Shown in pieces: positions 47,024 to 59,700 of a DNA stretch of 64,000 nt. This DNA comes from Mucor racemosus (taxonomy: Eukaryota; Mucoromycota; Mucoromycetes; Mucorales; Mucoraceae). A model generated the notes under the pieces. The model saw nothing but the letters and a program-made list of their open reading frames with translations, was not told where the DNA came from and searched no databases. The stretch lies in contig JAPEHQ010000003.1 in NCBI GenBank assembly GCA_027405735.1, positions 2,542,001-2,606,000 on the forward strand. Reading direction: 5' to 3'. The position numbers and the translations under genes are program-made. Each line of letters opens with the position of its first letter. Positions within the stretch are counted from its first letter, which is position 1.

Positions 47024-49134
47024 CAACTTCAAAATTCAAATTTGATCCATTATTTGATTTTATAAAAATGCTCAGAATATCTGAAACAGCCCATACTACA
47101 AATAGGTTAAGCAAGTGCGAGTTTTGATTTATCCATTTCCACAGCAACTAGGGAAGATTGAATCTTTTTCAATTCCGTGGATTAGCATTATTAAAAATAC
47201 TACCTATCATTGCAACGGGAGCATATTTGGATCCATATTTGGACCCATATTTGGCAAGAACTAGTGAGCTTACTGACTTTAGTGGGTGTGAACAGAAGAT
47301 AAGCAACGCTTTGTTTAAATTTACTGAATGCACAATGATTTATGCAAGCTGATACTGGATATACAGTACTTGGATTATCTACTATCCGCACCTATACTCA
47401 TGTAGAGTGGCAGCTTACCTGGATGCTGGATCATTATTTATAATAATCACATTTTTTAATTGTTTTAATTAAAAGGGCGCATTAAGGTATAGGTGCACTT
47501 TTGCATTAATTTTTTCGACATGCAGTAGGCTGTGGAAGTTGCCCTTTGAGATCATTGTATCCAAGGTATGTACCTATCCTCATGTAAAGTTGGAAGTTAA
47601 TACAATTGAAATTCATCGATATAAGGTTTTTGTTGTCGACTTTTACGGCTGTAGGAAAGGAGGTTTCAGATGGTTTTTAAATGGTTTTTAAATGTTTTCG
47701 CTTAATATTGAGTCAAATAACATAAAATCTTCGAAGGAAATGTACACCTTCATCCACCCTTCACTTTATAAGCCATTGGTATCTCTCGAAAAATAGAAAT
47801 ATTAATTCCAAAATATAAGTACACTGGCCAAATGTAGACCATAATTCAACAAGATTTACCTAAAATATATTGTAAAAAATTGAGCGCCTAAATTAAGATG
47901 TTGATTTTTTGTATTCACAAGGTAAATCCAACTTTAGGCTACCTTGCATTTTTTGTTTCAGTGAAAAATATTAATTTTTTGTCGAGATAATCAAAGTAAT
48001 AGTCTACATTACAGCTTAACCCTATGCTAACTGAGTTCCAAAATTGATTTGTAAAATCGACCAGAAAATGATCAAAAAAACAAAATTGCTTTATGGCTCC
48101 TGAACTGCAAAGTAAGTTGAGATAGCTTATTAAATGGTTTTTGTACAGTTTTAAATTCTGCATTCAGCAAAATAAAATTCAAACAAATGTTTCACATTAA
48201 ATTTTGCACAAAATGCCATTACAATTTTGGAGGTTTTTTGAAGATACGCATCACTTTTTATAAACATGCTTTAAAGATAGTTTTTGGAAATAATGTGCAA
48301 CAAAATTATCTATCGACTGAGCCATTGCTGAACCTTTTAGCTGTATTTTTGGTAGAGAAAACAAGATTTTTGTGATTTTTTTTTCAAATTCAGAATTTGG
48401 GATGAGGGTACACAAGGGAAAATTGGGAGGTAGAAACAAAGGAATCCCTTTACACACATTTTTGAGGATATCTCCACGAAAAATCTATATTTTAAAAAAA
48501 CTAAATTGGGTCGGAGAGAGCTCAAGGAGGTTAATGATATGAATATAAAAAAGAATACTGTTCAATTCAACGAATATCTTGAGATTTACTGCAAAAATGC
48601 CAAAAAAATGAAAAAAAAATAAAAGTGCTCAGAATTTTTTGATACTTGAATATATTATAAAGCACTTTAAAACAAGTAAGTTTTATTATAAAAAAATGCT
48701 CGTATAGCTTAATTTTTTGTAGAGATATGAAGGCTCAAAGTTTTTGGTTTAACAGTGAATAAGCAGTAAAAATCTGAAACATTATCACTGAAAAATTAAT
48801 ACCAACAGCAAAAAATACGATATTTTTGGATACTTGTTTTTATATTAGAGGTACATATCTCAGGTACATTTCCATATAATTTTTTCCTGGTGTTATTTAA
48901 TGGAAAGAAAAAGTAGAGCAGGGATGAAAAGTGGGACCCAGATTTCAAGGAAATAGCAGCAAATTTTACGTGTTTTCGAGACTTTTTTGGGATATAAAGT
49001 ATTTTCAGAGGCAGGTAATATTGCGACCCGCTTATATATATATATCAGTGTCCTAGATATATCCTAAAAAAGTGTTTAATATGAGATTAGTTATAGAAAA
49101 GAGGGCATGCTCTAATATTGAAGATTGAAACTAT
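47024..49134 (+). repeat. Family A repeat, copy 4, part right of the CACTA insertion
   Basis: Continues the repeat of 42240-42612 after the transposon. Together the two pieces are about 2.48 kb, matching copy 1. Confidence 0.85.
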
Positions 49135-50561
49135 AAAAATTGTATTTTTTTTTTTCTTTGAAAGTATCGCAGCAATTCAATATGCTTCGTCAAGTATAAA
49201 GTGTAACAGAACCAAGCTCGATGTCCTTTTATAAAATGAATACATATACTTTTTTTAGTGATTAATTAGAAAAAAAACAATCGAAGATTATGGAATAGAG
49301 TTTTTAGCTTCTATATTAAAAAAGAATATACTGTATATAAAATATTTTTATAGCTAGAAGATGTTCCTAAAAAAACAAATTCAATTATAAAGGCTTAATA
49401 TCAGTACATCGTAGTAGCAAAGGCTACTCTGGTACTTATAATACCTCGTCTATGTCATGTTGTCTACATGCGATTTGTCATTTTGATATATTATACAGTA
49501 GACCTAGCAAAATTCGCGCTACCTAGCCTAGCCTACAAGTAACAGTTTTCGAGCCGAAAATTCATTAGTACTCACATCTGTTTTTATATAAATTTTAGCA
49601 CTTACAGCAGGTACAACTTGCCAAAGCACAAATACTTGGAGTAAGCAGAGGCCGTGTGACCCATATAGTCAACCTTCGCAACATATTGCGAATTCATTTG
49701 AAACTCTACTGCTTGAACACTGAATCAAATTATTTAGACGGTTTTGGAATACGCTTCGTTTCTTCAAAATATAGTAATGCTATTAGAGAGTGATAGCTCC
49801 AAGTATCAAAGCGTGTCAGAATTTTCTTTATAAAGGCATGATTAAGCATATTCGCTAGTAACTTTTATGATCCGCCTGAATATATGGTACATATATACAC
49901 AAATTTATTATGCGCATTTTTTATTTAAATAGTATCGCACAAATAATGTTTTGAGGTATGTATTGCATGTATAAATTGCGATATTAGATAAAGGGCCTTG
50001 GTACATAAACCAAACTAACCTACATTCATGTACAGATTTTTGTATGATATATAATCTGGTCAGATTCAATTCTTTATATATCAATACCACAGTCAGGAAG
50101 ACGTTGTTGGCGGCCCTTTGAATATGACAAATGGGCGCATATATTTATCTGAACAAACAATAATAAGATGGTCTAAACGTGCGACTTTTTCCCACTTGAC
50201 AAATAGTTTCTTTAGAGCGTCAAAATAGTTTGGAGAAACAATTTTGATTCAAAGCAGCGCCTTGACCTTGGGAGACTGATGTATGCATATGCAATAACAA
50301 TCAACAAGAAATGATTGATTTCTTTTAGATATGTTCGATCGAAAAACAAGATTAATAACACCATTATAGATATTTGAATGCGATAATTGAAAAGATAAAT
50401 TGAGTTCTTCGAGTAGAGCAAACAGAATCAGAAACAAAAAATGTTGGTGTTCCCATATATCATACTAATATTAAACTTGAATGGAAATTGAATATACAGA
50501 AACCTTACATAATCAAACAAAAAGCATCCATCTTCTCATAGATACATTCACCCAAGCCTAG
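49135..50561. other. Intergenic between the inverted duplication and the PARP gene
   Basis: No accepted gene. On the plus strand 49611-49700 follows an AG acceptor-like site and reads LAKAQILGVSRGRVTHIVNL, which resembles a helix-turn-helix. It is isolated and may be a relic of a mobile element or chance. Confidence 0.35.
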
Positions 50562-50587
50562 AAAATGGTTGCCATGGCAACCATTTT
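50562..50587. promoter_or_regulatory. Perfect 26-base palindrome with RFX/Crt1 X-box
   Basis: The 26 bases are exactly self-complementary. The centre is GTTGCCATGGCAAC, the ideal inverted-repeat X-box bound by RFX-family winged-helix factors. In budding yeast the RFX protein Crt1 represses DNA-damage-inducible genes through such sites. It lies 200 bases upstream of the PARP start codon. Binding is inferred from sequence only. Confidence 0.7.
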
Positions 50588-50721
50588 AAACAGCCGATTG
50601 TTGATCCGCAGCCTAGCATTGGCATGGTTTCAGAAAGTACTAATGTTCAATTTAGTATGGTAGTACATTGCGCCATAACTAAAAATAAGCTTTTCTATTA
50701 TTTTAAAGACGAAAAAAAAAG

Positions 50722-50730
50722 TATATATAA
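50722..50730 (+). promoter_or_regulatory. TATA box of the PARP gene
   Basis: TATATATAA, 57 bases before the ATG at 50787 and downstream of the X-box. Confidence 0.5.
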
Positions 50731-50786
50731 AGAATGAGATATTCATTAATTTTTCTCTTTTTTTCATCAAGAGATTTTACTAAAAA

Positions 50787-53700
50787 ATGACTAAATCATC
50801 GCCACCATCGATTACACCTCCTACTACTAGAAGAACTACCCGAGGTATTATTTCCCATGACAACATGAAGGTATGTGATTTTTCTCTTTAGCTATATAAT
50901 TGACTTTTTTTTTTTCGTGTACTAACTTGGAATGTATAGAAATCAAATTCAATAATCAAGAAGAACACTAAATCCAAAAGCATCACCAAAAACATCAAGA
51001 AAGCTATTAATATTTCTTCTGAATCAGTCAAAGATCGAATTACTGAAATTCGTGATTTTAAAAGACAATTTGTATGTACCTGAATTATTATACGTCCGCA
51101 ATTTACTAATTGTTTGGCATTTGTATAGGGTTCAACTTCATATTTGGTTCGTCGGGAAGGATATGCAAATGATATTTGGTTGACTGAAAGCGGGATTGAG
51201 AATGTAGATGTTGTAATAAGTTATCAGCAAAAGGTTTTGGCGGAATCTGGTTATTCCATCACTGAATCTGATAATAATGAGGTCTTGGGTTTAGATGTAT
51301 CCGAAAATCAACGACAACAGCAACAGGAAGTATCTGATTTGAGAAACAGAAGACCATCTCGTATCTCAAAAACTCGTGCTGTCATGGCATTGAAACAACC
51401 TGAATTCATGGAGGAAGATGATGAAGATAAAAGTCGTGGCAAGAAGCGTAAGTCTGCCGCTAACAAGGATGGTTATCATGCTGTTGCTAGTGGTGGCAAG
51501 AAGCGAACTAATGGCAGTGGTACAGAGAGAAAAACAAAGGCTCAGGTCTTGTTGGAGAAACAATTAGAAGATCGATTGGAACGAAAGAGAGAGAGACAGA
51601 GTAAGGATGACGAAGCTATTATTCAATCCATAGATCATTCTAAGAGAAAAGATTGTTGTTTGAAATGTGCTTCTGATTCGTATCGCCATTTGCTTGAGAA
51701 AGGTGATTTAGAAGGGTTCAAAAAATGCTTTCAAGATGTTCGCAACATTCCTAATCATGATCAAGAAGACGCACCCAACGGTCTTCATTTGATTCCCTAT
51801 GCAATTGTTCTCGAGAAATTTGATTTTGCTGAATTCGCTACAAAGTTTGTGCATGATCCTAATATTGCCCGTCCAGTTGTACCTACAAAGTACGTTACTT
51901 ATGATGATGGCACTGGTCATAATAGAGGTGTTGGTGCTTATGGTAATCGTGCATTTAGGTAAACATGGGAATGTGATTAAGATCGACTTTAGAAACTAAT
52001 AGTTATCTTGTAGACAAGTTCAGGAGTCTAGAGGAAACCGTTTAGGTAATTCTGCATTTTACGGAAAGAGCGTCGGTTCATTGCCCAGAAAATCGTATAT
52101 GAATATCGAGGATACGATGGCAAATACAGGGATTAGCGCTTATATGCCTTTTATTAATAAGGATATTTTCAAGAAACCTGATGTTATCAACAATTTTATG
52201 AATATTGAATCAAATGAATCGCTCAAGGTTTATTATGTGGTTGCCTCAGGAAGTAGAGTTTTGGCCAGCAAATTGCTTGATGGCTGTGTTGATTCTGCAG
52301 GTCGAAATACATTTAATCATCTTCATCAAGAAGTTCTCAAGGTATAATTACATATATACATAAAATATTAGATATTTATAAGCTAATCATGTTAATTACA
52401 CTAGTTTGATGGTACCAAAGCACTTTCTAGTTATAGAAAATCTCAAATTCTCAAGATGGCATTTGATTCTTGCAATTTGACCCCATATCATTGCGCTGCT
52501 ATTCATCCTTCTGCTACTTATCTTTCTGAATTCTTTGAGACACTTGATCATGCTGAACGTTTAGAGACAGATTCATTTGGTCGATCTGTTGCTTTTTTTG
52601 CCGCAGTTAGCGATACTTCCGCCTGTCTTGAATTTCTTATATCAAAGCAATTCAATGTAACCATGCATGACAAGTTCAAATTGACACCTCTTATTCAAGC
52701 TGCTAGATATGGTAAAAGCGCCAATGTTGAACTCTTGATCAAGTTTCAAAGGGGTGATGAGTCTGAGACTCCAGAATCTATTTTCCAATCATTGCTTCGT
52801 AACAAAAGAACTGCTTTACACTATGCTGCTTATTTTGGTCATGCAGAAACTTGTAGAGTTTTGATTCAAAATAATTGCCCTGTTGATACCATGGAGAATC
52901 TTGATAAGCAAACTCCTTTGCTCTATGCTACCAAGAATGGTTATTTGGATTGTGTTCGTGTATTAATTGAAGAAGGTCATGCCAATCCTGAAAAAGGTGA
53001 TAAATTTGCAAGAAATGCGTTACATTTAGCTTGTATCTATGGTCATTTAGACATTGTTCGTTATCTTTTATCTATTGGTGTTGATGCTGATGCTCCTGAT
53101 AGCTCTCAAAATTACCCTACTCATTATGCTGCTGCTTATGGTTATATTGATATTTTGCATCTTTTGATTGAATATGGATCAGCAAATCCTGCTCTGCCTA
53201 ATGTTTGGACCAGTACTCCTTGTTCAGTTGCCAATATGAAAGGTCATGTAGCAATTGTCAAGTATCTTTTGCAATTACCTGGGAGTCCAATTGATATTAA
53301 TTTCAAGGATCAAGATGGTTGTATTATGCTCCAACGTACCATTGATGAGCCTGTTGTTTCTGATATGGATATGGAATTGAATTTAAGCAAAGCAAAGTTA
53401 TTGCTTTCTATGAATGCCGATGTTAACAGCAAGGATATTGAAGGTAAAAACCACGAGATTGAAACCAGTTTCAATCAAACAATGCTGATTTTATGATGTT
53501 TTAGGCTGTAACTCTCTTCACCATTTGGCTGCAAATACTACATATACTGCATTGCTTCCAAAGAACTATGTGTCAATCTATCCCGAGAAAAAGCAAGGCT
53601 ATGGCTACCATGTTATGCGCTCTGCTGAAGATCAACCAAAAGACGATATGGACGGGATTAAATATCAATTAGATATGGCTAAGCTTCTGATAGATCATGG

Positions 53701-56700
53701 AGCAGATTTAGATGCTAAAAATCAGAAAAATGAGACATCTCTTGCTACTGCAATGCGTAATAAGAATCACCATCTTGTTGCTGTCTTGATCAAGGCTGGT
53801 TCCAAATTTTGGATTGACGTTGGTAATAATGGCAATACGTTTCTTCATTACTTTGCAAAATTAGCATCTCGTATTAATTCTGTTCACCCTCACGGTTTTG
53901 CTGATGAAGAATTGAGAAGACAAAGATTTATCGATGCCATTCAAGACATTTGGCAAGCTGTTCAAGTTGTGATTCAAGAGAAAAAAGTTGATTTCAAGGA
54001 CATTGTAAGTTTATATTATTCGTTTGATACCAATACTCTTGAAACTAAGCGCCTTCTAATAGATCAATAAACCTAATAGCAAGGGATATACTTTCTTTGT
54101 TTATGGTATCCATGATGCAATCTGTCGTGAAAAGACTGTAATGATATCCGAAAAGAGGCTAATATCAAGCTCTCTCTCAGAAAATAGCAATCCGGTTAGT
54201 TCGTTTGGTTATTATTCTAATAATTATGAGACTACTTGGATTTCAAGCAAGAAGATTAATGAATATGAAGGTCTTTTGGAATTTGATTTAAGATTTAACT
54301 TTGCATTTTATGTAAGTTTGTTATTTTATATATTTGTATGCAATTGATTCTCATTTATTTATGAATTTTAGATTACTTACATGACAAAGATATTGTCTGT
54401 TGCCAAACCCAATACGAATGAAAGAGTAATGCTTCCAAAGGATTTTAAAAAGAAGAACCCCAATGCTAAAAGAACTGATTACCCTGCATTCACAGGCTAC
54501 ACTGCACTGCATTTTGGTAAATATAAATGTACATTTGTCTTTTTCTGATTTATTTTCTAACTTTATTGTATAGCTTGTCAAACACAATGCACTGATTTGA
54601 TCGAATTTGTATTGAAAAGTGGTGCTTTACCCAATACAAGAGTTGAAATTGATAATTGGCATGGTGACACCCCAATGTCTATGGCTTGCCATACTAAAAA
54701 AGACAGAAAGCAAGAGCTTCCCGATGAAAAACTGGAAACGATGGAGAAATTGAGCAAGAAGTTTACTATTACCAAACCTAATTTTAAAGATATGCTGTTC
54801 AAATCAATCGAGCTTTTGCTAAAGTATAATGCCTGCCCTTTTATTGCCAATGCGAATGGAATTTCTCCTTTATCCAAGGTCTCTTGTAGTTTGAATGAGC
54901 CCATTTTACAACTCATGTGCAACGCCAAACCATCTCAAGGCACTGATATTAATGCCAAGAATGAGAAAAATCAAACTGCGTTAACTGTAACATTAGATGC
55001 TCTTATTCACCTCATTCAAGCAAAGAAGATGGCTAATGTTTCTGTAATACAATCACTTTTGTTAAAGAATGCAGATCCTAATGTTTCCTATGATGATGGT
55101 GATACTGCATTTATGAAGGCAATTAAAACATCCCATGTACCTTTAGTGATGGCTTTTTTGGAAAAATCTACATTCTCTATTGATCACAATTGCCAAAGCA
55201 AAAGTAAGTTTGTTGAACTATTAGAAATAATTTTGCATTAAACAATTTAATAGATCTTAAAACTGCTCTGAATATTGCTTGTGAGCTGAACAGTAAAGAT
55301 ATCTTGATGGCCTATTTGGAACATCTGAAGAAAAAGGCAGATTCAATCAAACCAACTATCAACGCTTTTGACTCTAATGGGTGTACATCTCTTTCTTATG
55401 CCTGCAGAAATGGAAATGACAATGCTATCAATATTTTACTGCATTTCTTGCACGCTGATATCAACATTTACAAGCCTGAACATTCCCCACTTTGTGAAGC
55501 TGTCAAAAGTTGTAATATTAAAGCTGTTCGAAATCTGTTAGAATATGATGCTCATGTAGATCAATGTGATGAAAATCAAAACACAGCTTTACATCACGCT
55601 GTGCTTGTGCAAAAGCATCATATCGTTGAATTATTGCTCTCCTATTCTGCAAACTGCCATATTGTCAATTCCAAACAACAAACCCCACTTCATTTAGCAA
55701 TTGATGTAGCCAAGAAGCAAACAAATCGTTCTTTCCGAGTTGAGCGCTGTTTACTTGAGGCAGGTGCAAATATAAACGCTACAGACTTTTTGAGTAAGCA
55801 TATTTAGCATATATTTCAATGAATACCTTTCTAATTTTATTTATGTATATAGACCGTACTCCTCTTCATTACGCCTTTGTTGATAGCGATTTGATTCCTC
55901 TTACCTGTGATACTACTATTCTTGCAAAGAAGATTGAGCTGATATCTGAAGAAATCCAACAAGAAAAGAATAAGCAAGATAAATTTGTTTCCTACGTTGC
56001 TCGATTTGATCTCAATGAACACCCTAATACGGATAGTATGATTCACGTTAATACTTGGTTAAAAGATGCAAAATTGATTAGATTAAATCAAGAGTTTGAA
56101 GAAAAGAACAAGTCGAAAAAAATAGATCAAGAGTTATTCATGACTGACGAAGAGAAAGACAAGATCAGAGCATATCATACTTACAAATGGGAAGGAAAAA
56201 ATGATATTCCAGAACGTTTTGATCCTATTGATATCTTCAAATTCCTTTCATCCTACAAAGAATTGAAATTTGACCAACTGGATATGTTTAGTAGAAGTCC
56301 ATTTCATTACGCTGCTTGTGTTGGTGCTTTTAGTTGTTCTACATTATTGATTGCTGAGGGTGTTGATATGAATGTATTAGACAGTGATAATGTAAGAAAT
56401 CAATTTTCAAGTGAGTTTAAGATGGATAACTCATCATTTTTTATAGAATAATGCTTTACAGCTAGCTTTGCGTAATAACTATATAGATTACTCTGTCATG
56501 TTGTGTAATCTTGGTGCATCTGTCAAGCTAAATATGACCTTGAGAGATGGAACTATTACCTCAACACTCGGCTACAGTTTATCTAAATCACTAATTAATG
56601 TTGCTTACTTGATCATGGATAAAGGATCACTTCTCATTGGTAAAATTACATGAAAAGTTCTATTTTATAAGGGTTCTAATATGTATTAAATTTGTAGAAT

Positions 56701-59700
56701 CTATAAAAGATGCTTTACAAAATGGCAAGTTCCAAATGGTGGAGCTGCTGATGCAATCTGCTAATGATAAAATGCTTTGCGAATCGAGCACTGATTCAGG
56801 TCAAAATATGTGGCATATTCTCGCTGATTTCAAGCCATTTGATAAAGAAATCTGGCAAGATTACATTGATGAATTTGTATCAAGGATCAAGACTGCAAAT
56901 CCTCCTATTGTCAAAGATAGTTATAATAGAACGCCTTTACATTATGCTGCAATGCATGGACAAGATTTACTTTTGGAAAGATTAGTTCAATTCAATGATA
57001 TTGGTCTCAATTTATATGATGTGGATGGCAAATCAGAGCTTGATTATGCAATTGATTCTTGTCAAATCGATTGCTTAAAGGTATTTTTATACTGATAATA
57101 GCAAATAATAGTATTAGTTTTTTTAAAACAATTATGTAGATTCTATTGAAAGCAGGCTCAATTGTTACCAAATCAACCACCTTGACAAAGAGTAAATCAG
57201 CACTTTTGCATGCTGTGGAAAAACAACAATATGAAATTGCTAAATTACTTTTACAAAATGGTGCACCAACTGATGATGGAGATAGTGCAAACGGGTGGCC
57301 CAATTCTATAATGATGACTTGTCAACAGAAGGATCTAAAAATGTTGCAACTTTTGATTAATCATGGTGCTATCACAGATACCCCTAGCTATATTGAGCGC
57401 AATGATAAGCATGGAAACACATATAAAGTATTGGTACATCCCATTTTTATTGCCTCGCAATCATCGGATTCGTCTTTCTTAGAGGTAGGTTTATAGCATT
57501 ATCTGCTATTTGCCAATGTTTATATTAACTTTTTTTGTTTCCACCATTGATTTAGACTCTTTTGAAGGCAGGAGCAAATCCTAATGTGTTTGGACCTAAC
57601 TCTGCACCAGAAAATGGGAAATCATGCTTCATGTACAACGTTCATCTCGGACACACTAAGCATCAAGAGGTATATATATATATATATATATATTTAAATT
57701 ACTAGTTAGCCAGAAAATCCACTTTTTAATGCATATTTGATTATAGATTTTATTGAATTACAATATTAATTTGAATAGTATTGATTCCATCACAGAACGC
57801 ACAATATTTTATCAATTCTTCTTTGGTATTATGGCTACTCAATCTTCAAACTATGTTCAACAAAGTTATCCATTGCTTACTTTTGATACAGCTATTTACG
57901 AAAAGATGCTCCAATTGACTTCAAATCACCCTCAAGTAAATTATATTGATCCTTTGACTGACATGACACCTCTTGAATTTGCAATTCGCGACAAAAAGCC
58001 TTTAGTGGTAGATGTAAGTAATATTTAGTTATGCTTAATCAATAATCAATCAACTAATAATGTCTCTTTTAAAGCGTCTTTTATCATTTGGAGCAGATCC
58101 AAATGTTGAAAGTTGTGCTAATTCAACTACAACATCTTTTGTTCAAGTTGCAAATCCTCGTGGAATCAAGCTTACCGGATTATTGCATGCAATTATTCAG
58201 AATAATATGGAAATTCTAGATCTCATTTTCAACAACACCAAACATATGATCAATACAGAATGGCAGGATAATTCAGGAAACAATATTCTTTCATATACTG
58301 CAGGTATTGTCAGTGGATTTTCTCATTGTAATATAATGATTATGGAGCGTGTATTTGGTCAGATTTCGATAAACACTTTTAAAAAGCTTTTACGCTTGAA
58401 TAATGTTCAAGGTAATTGATTTCAAACATGAAACGTAATCTCCTTTTTATTAATATCGTATTTAGGAATATCGCCCATCGTGTATGCCTACCATAGACAA
58501 GACAAAACATTGTATAATGTACTGATTGCGAAAGACTCTTCTGCTGCCAAATACGCTATCGAAAATTATAGAAAACAGGATTTCCCTGAAAATACAACAT
58601 CACCCATGGAAATTGACCATATATCTCTTGTAGAAGTTGATAATGATGCTCAAATCGAACGTGAAAATCTTCAAAAAATCAAGGACTTAGAAAAAGCGAA
58701 TGATGAAACTACCAAAGTAAATGAAGATGATGAAAAGCTAAAAGTTGATTCTTATGCCAAATTGGACAAGGTTGGTATTATTTCAGTAAATGAAGCAAAT
58801 CAACCCTATGATATTATGTTGATGAAGGTGGAATTAAATGGCTGGGGAACAAACACCGACACATCGTTAGTATAATATAATGTATATGATGTATAGATAT
58901 ATCTAACATAATTTATTAGATTCTACAAGTTGAGTATCATTCTAAACAAGGTTTTGGGTGTATATATTTTATGGACTCGTTGGGGACCACTTGGACAAGA
59001 AGGACAGCACCAAAAGACTCCTTTCTTGACTAAAGAAGAAGCTGTTAATGAATTCAAATCTATCTTCAAATCAAAAACTGGAAATAATTGGGATGATCAT
59101 GAAACATCCTTTGAAGCAAAACCTAATCGTTATGAAATTATGAAGGTAGCACATCATCCAAAGGACACCATTATTAAAAACTTTGATTTCTTGGACACTT
59201 CTGTATCTTCTGGTTTGACTAAAGAGATCTCCAATGTTATGACATTGATTTGCAATTATACCTATTTATCAAAAGTTTATTCTGATACTCGTATTGATAT
59301 GCCACTTGGTCAAATACCTCAAAAACGTATTGAAGATGCTCGTACTTTATTGAATGAAACATTTGATCTTATCAAAACTTACAAACAACTCAAGGTATGC
59401 TATACTGATAAAGCAAAGATTCAAGAATCAAAAGGTAAATTATATCAATTCCAATTTTTTTTTAAAAAAAAAAAAAAAGCGTTATCTAATGTAATATATT
59501 CATAGTTTACGCATTTAAAATTGCTCAGAATTGTATTGCTTATTCTCGTCTTCTTCCTCGTCATGGTGAATCAAATCAAGCCATCAGATCACTTTATAAT
59601 CATGATAACAGTGCTATCAAACTTGAACTCTCTAGGCTTGCAGATCTTAGCTATGTCGGTTTTGCAGCAAATGTAATCCTGGCAGCAAAGCATCATGTTG

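Larger units (their letters stand above)
44099..49134 (+). repeat. Right arm of the ~5-kb inverted duplication
   Basis: Reverse complement of 34212-39229. The inner edge falls inside the CACTA element (44099) and the outer edge at the end of the family A repeat (about 49134, GAAGATTGAAACTAT). The duplicated block therefore spans two thirds of the transposon and its downstream flank, not the whole element. Confidence 0.92.
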
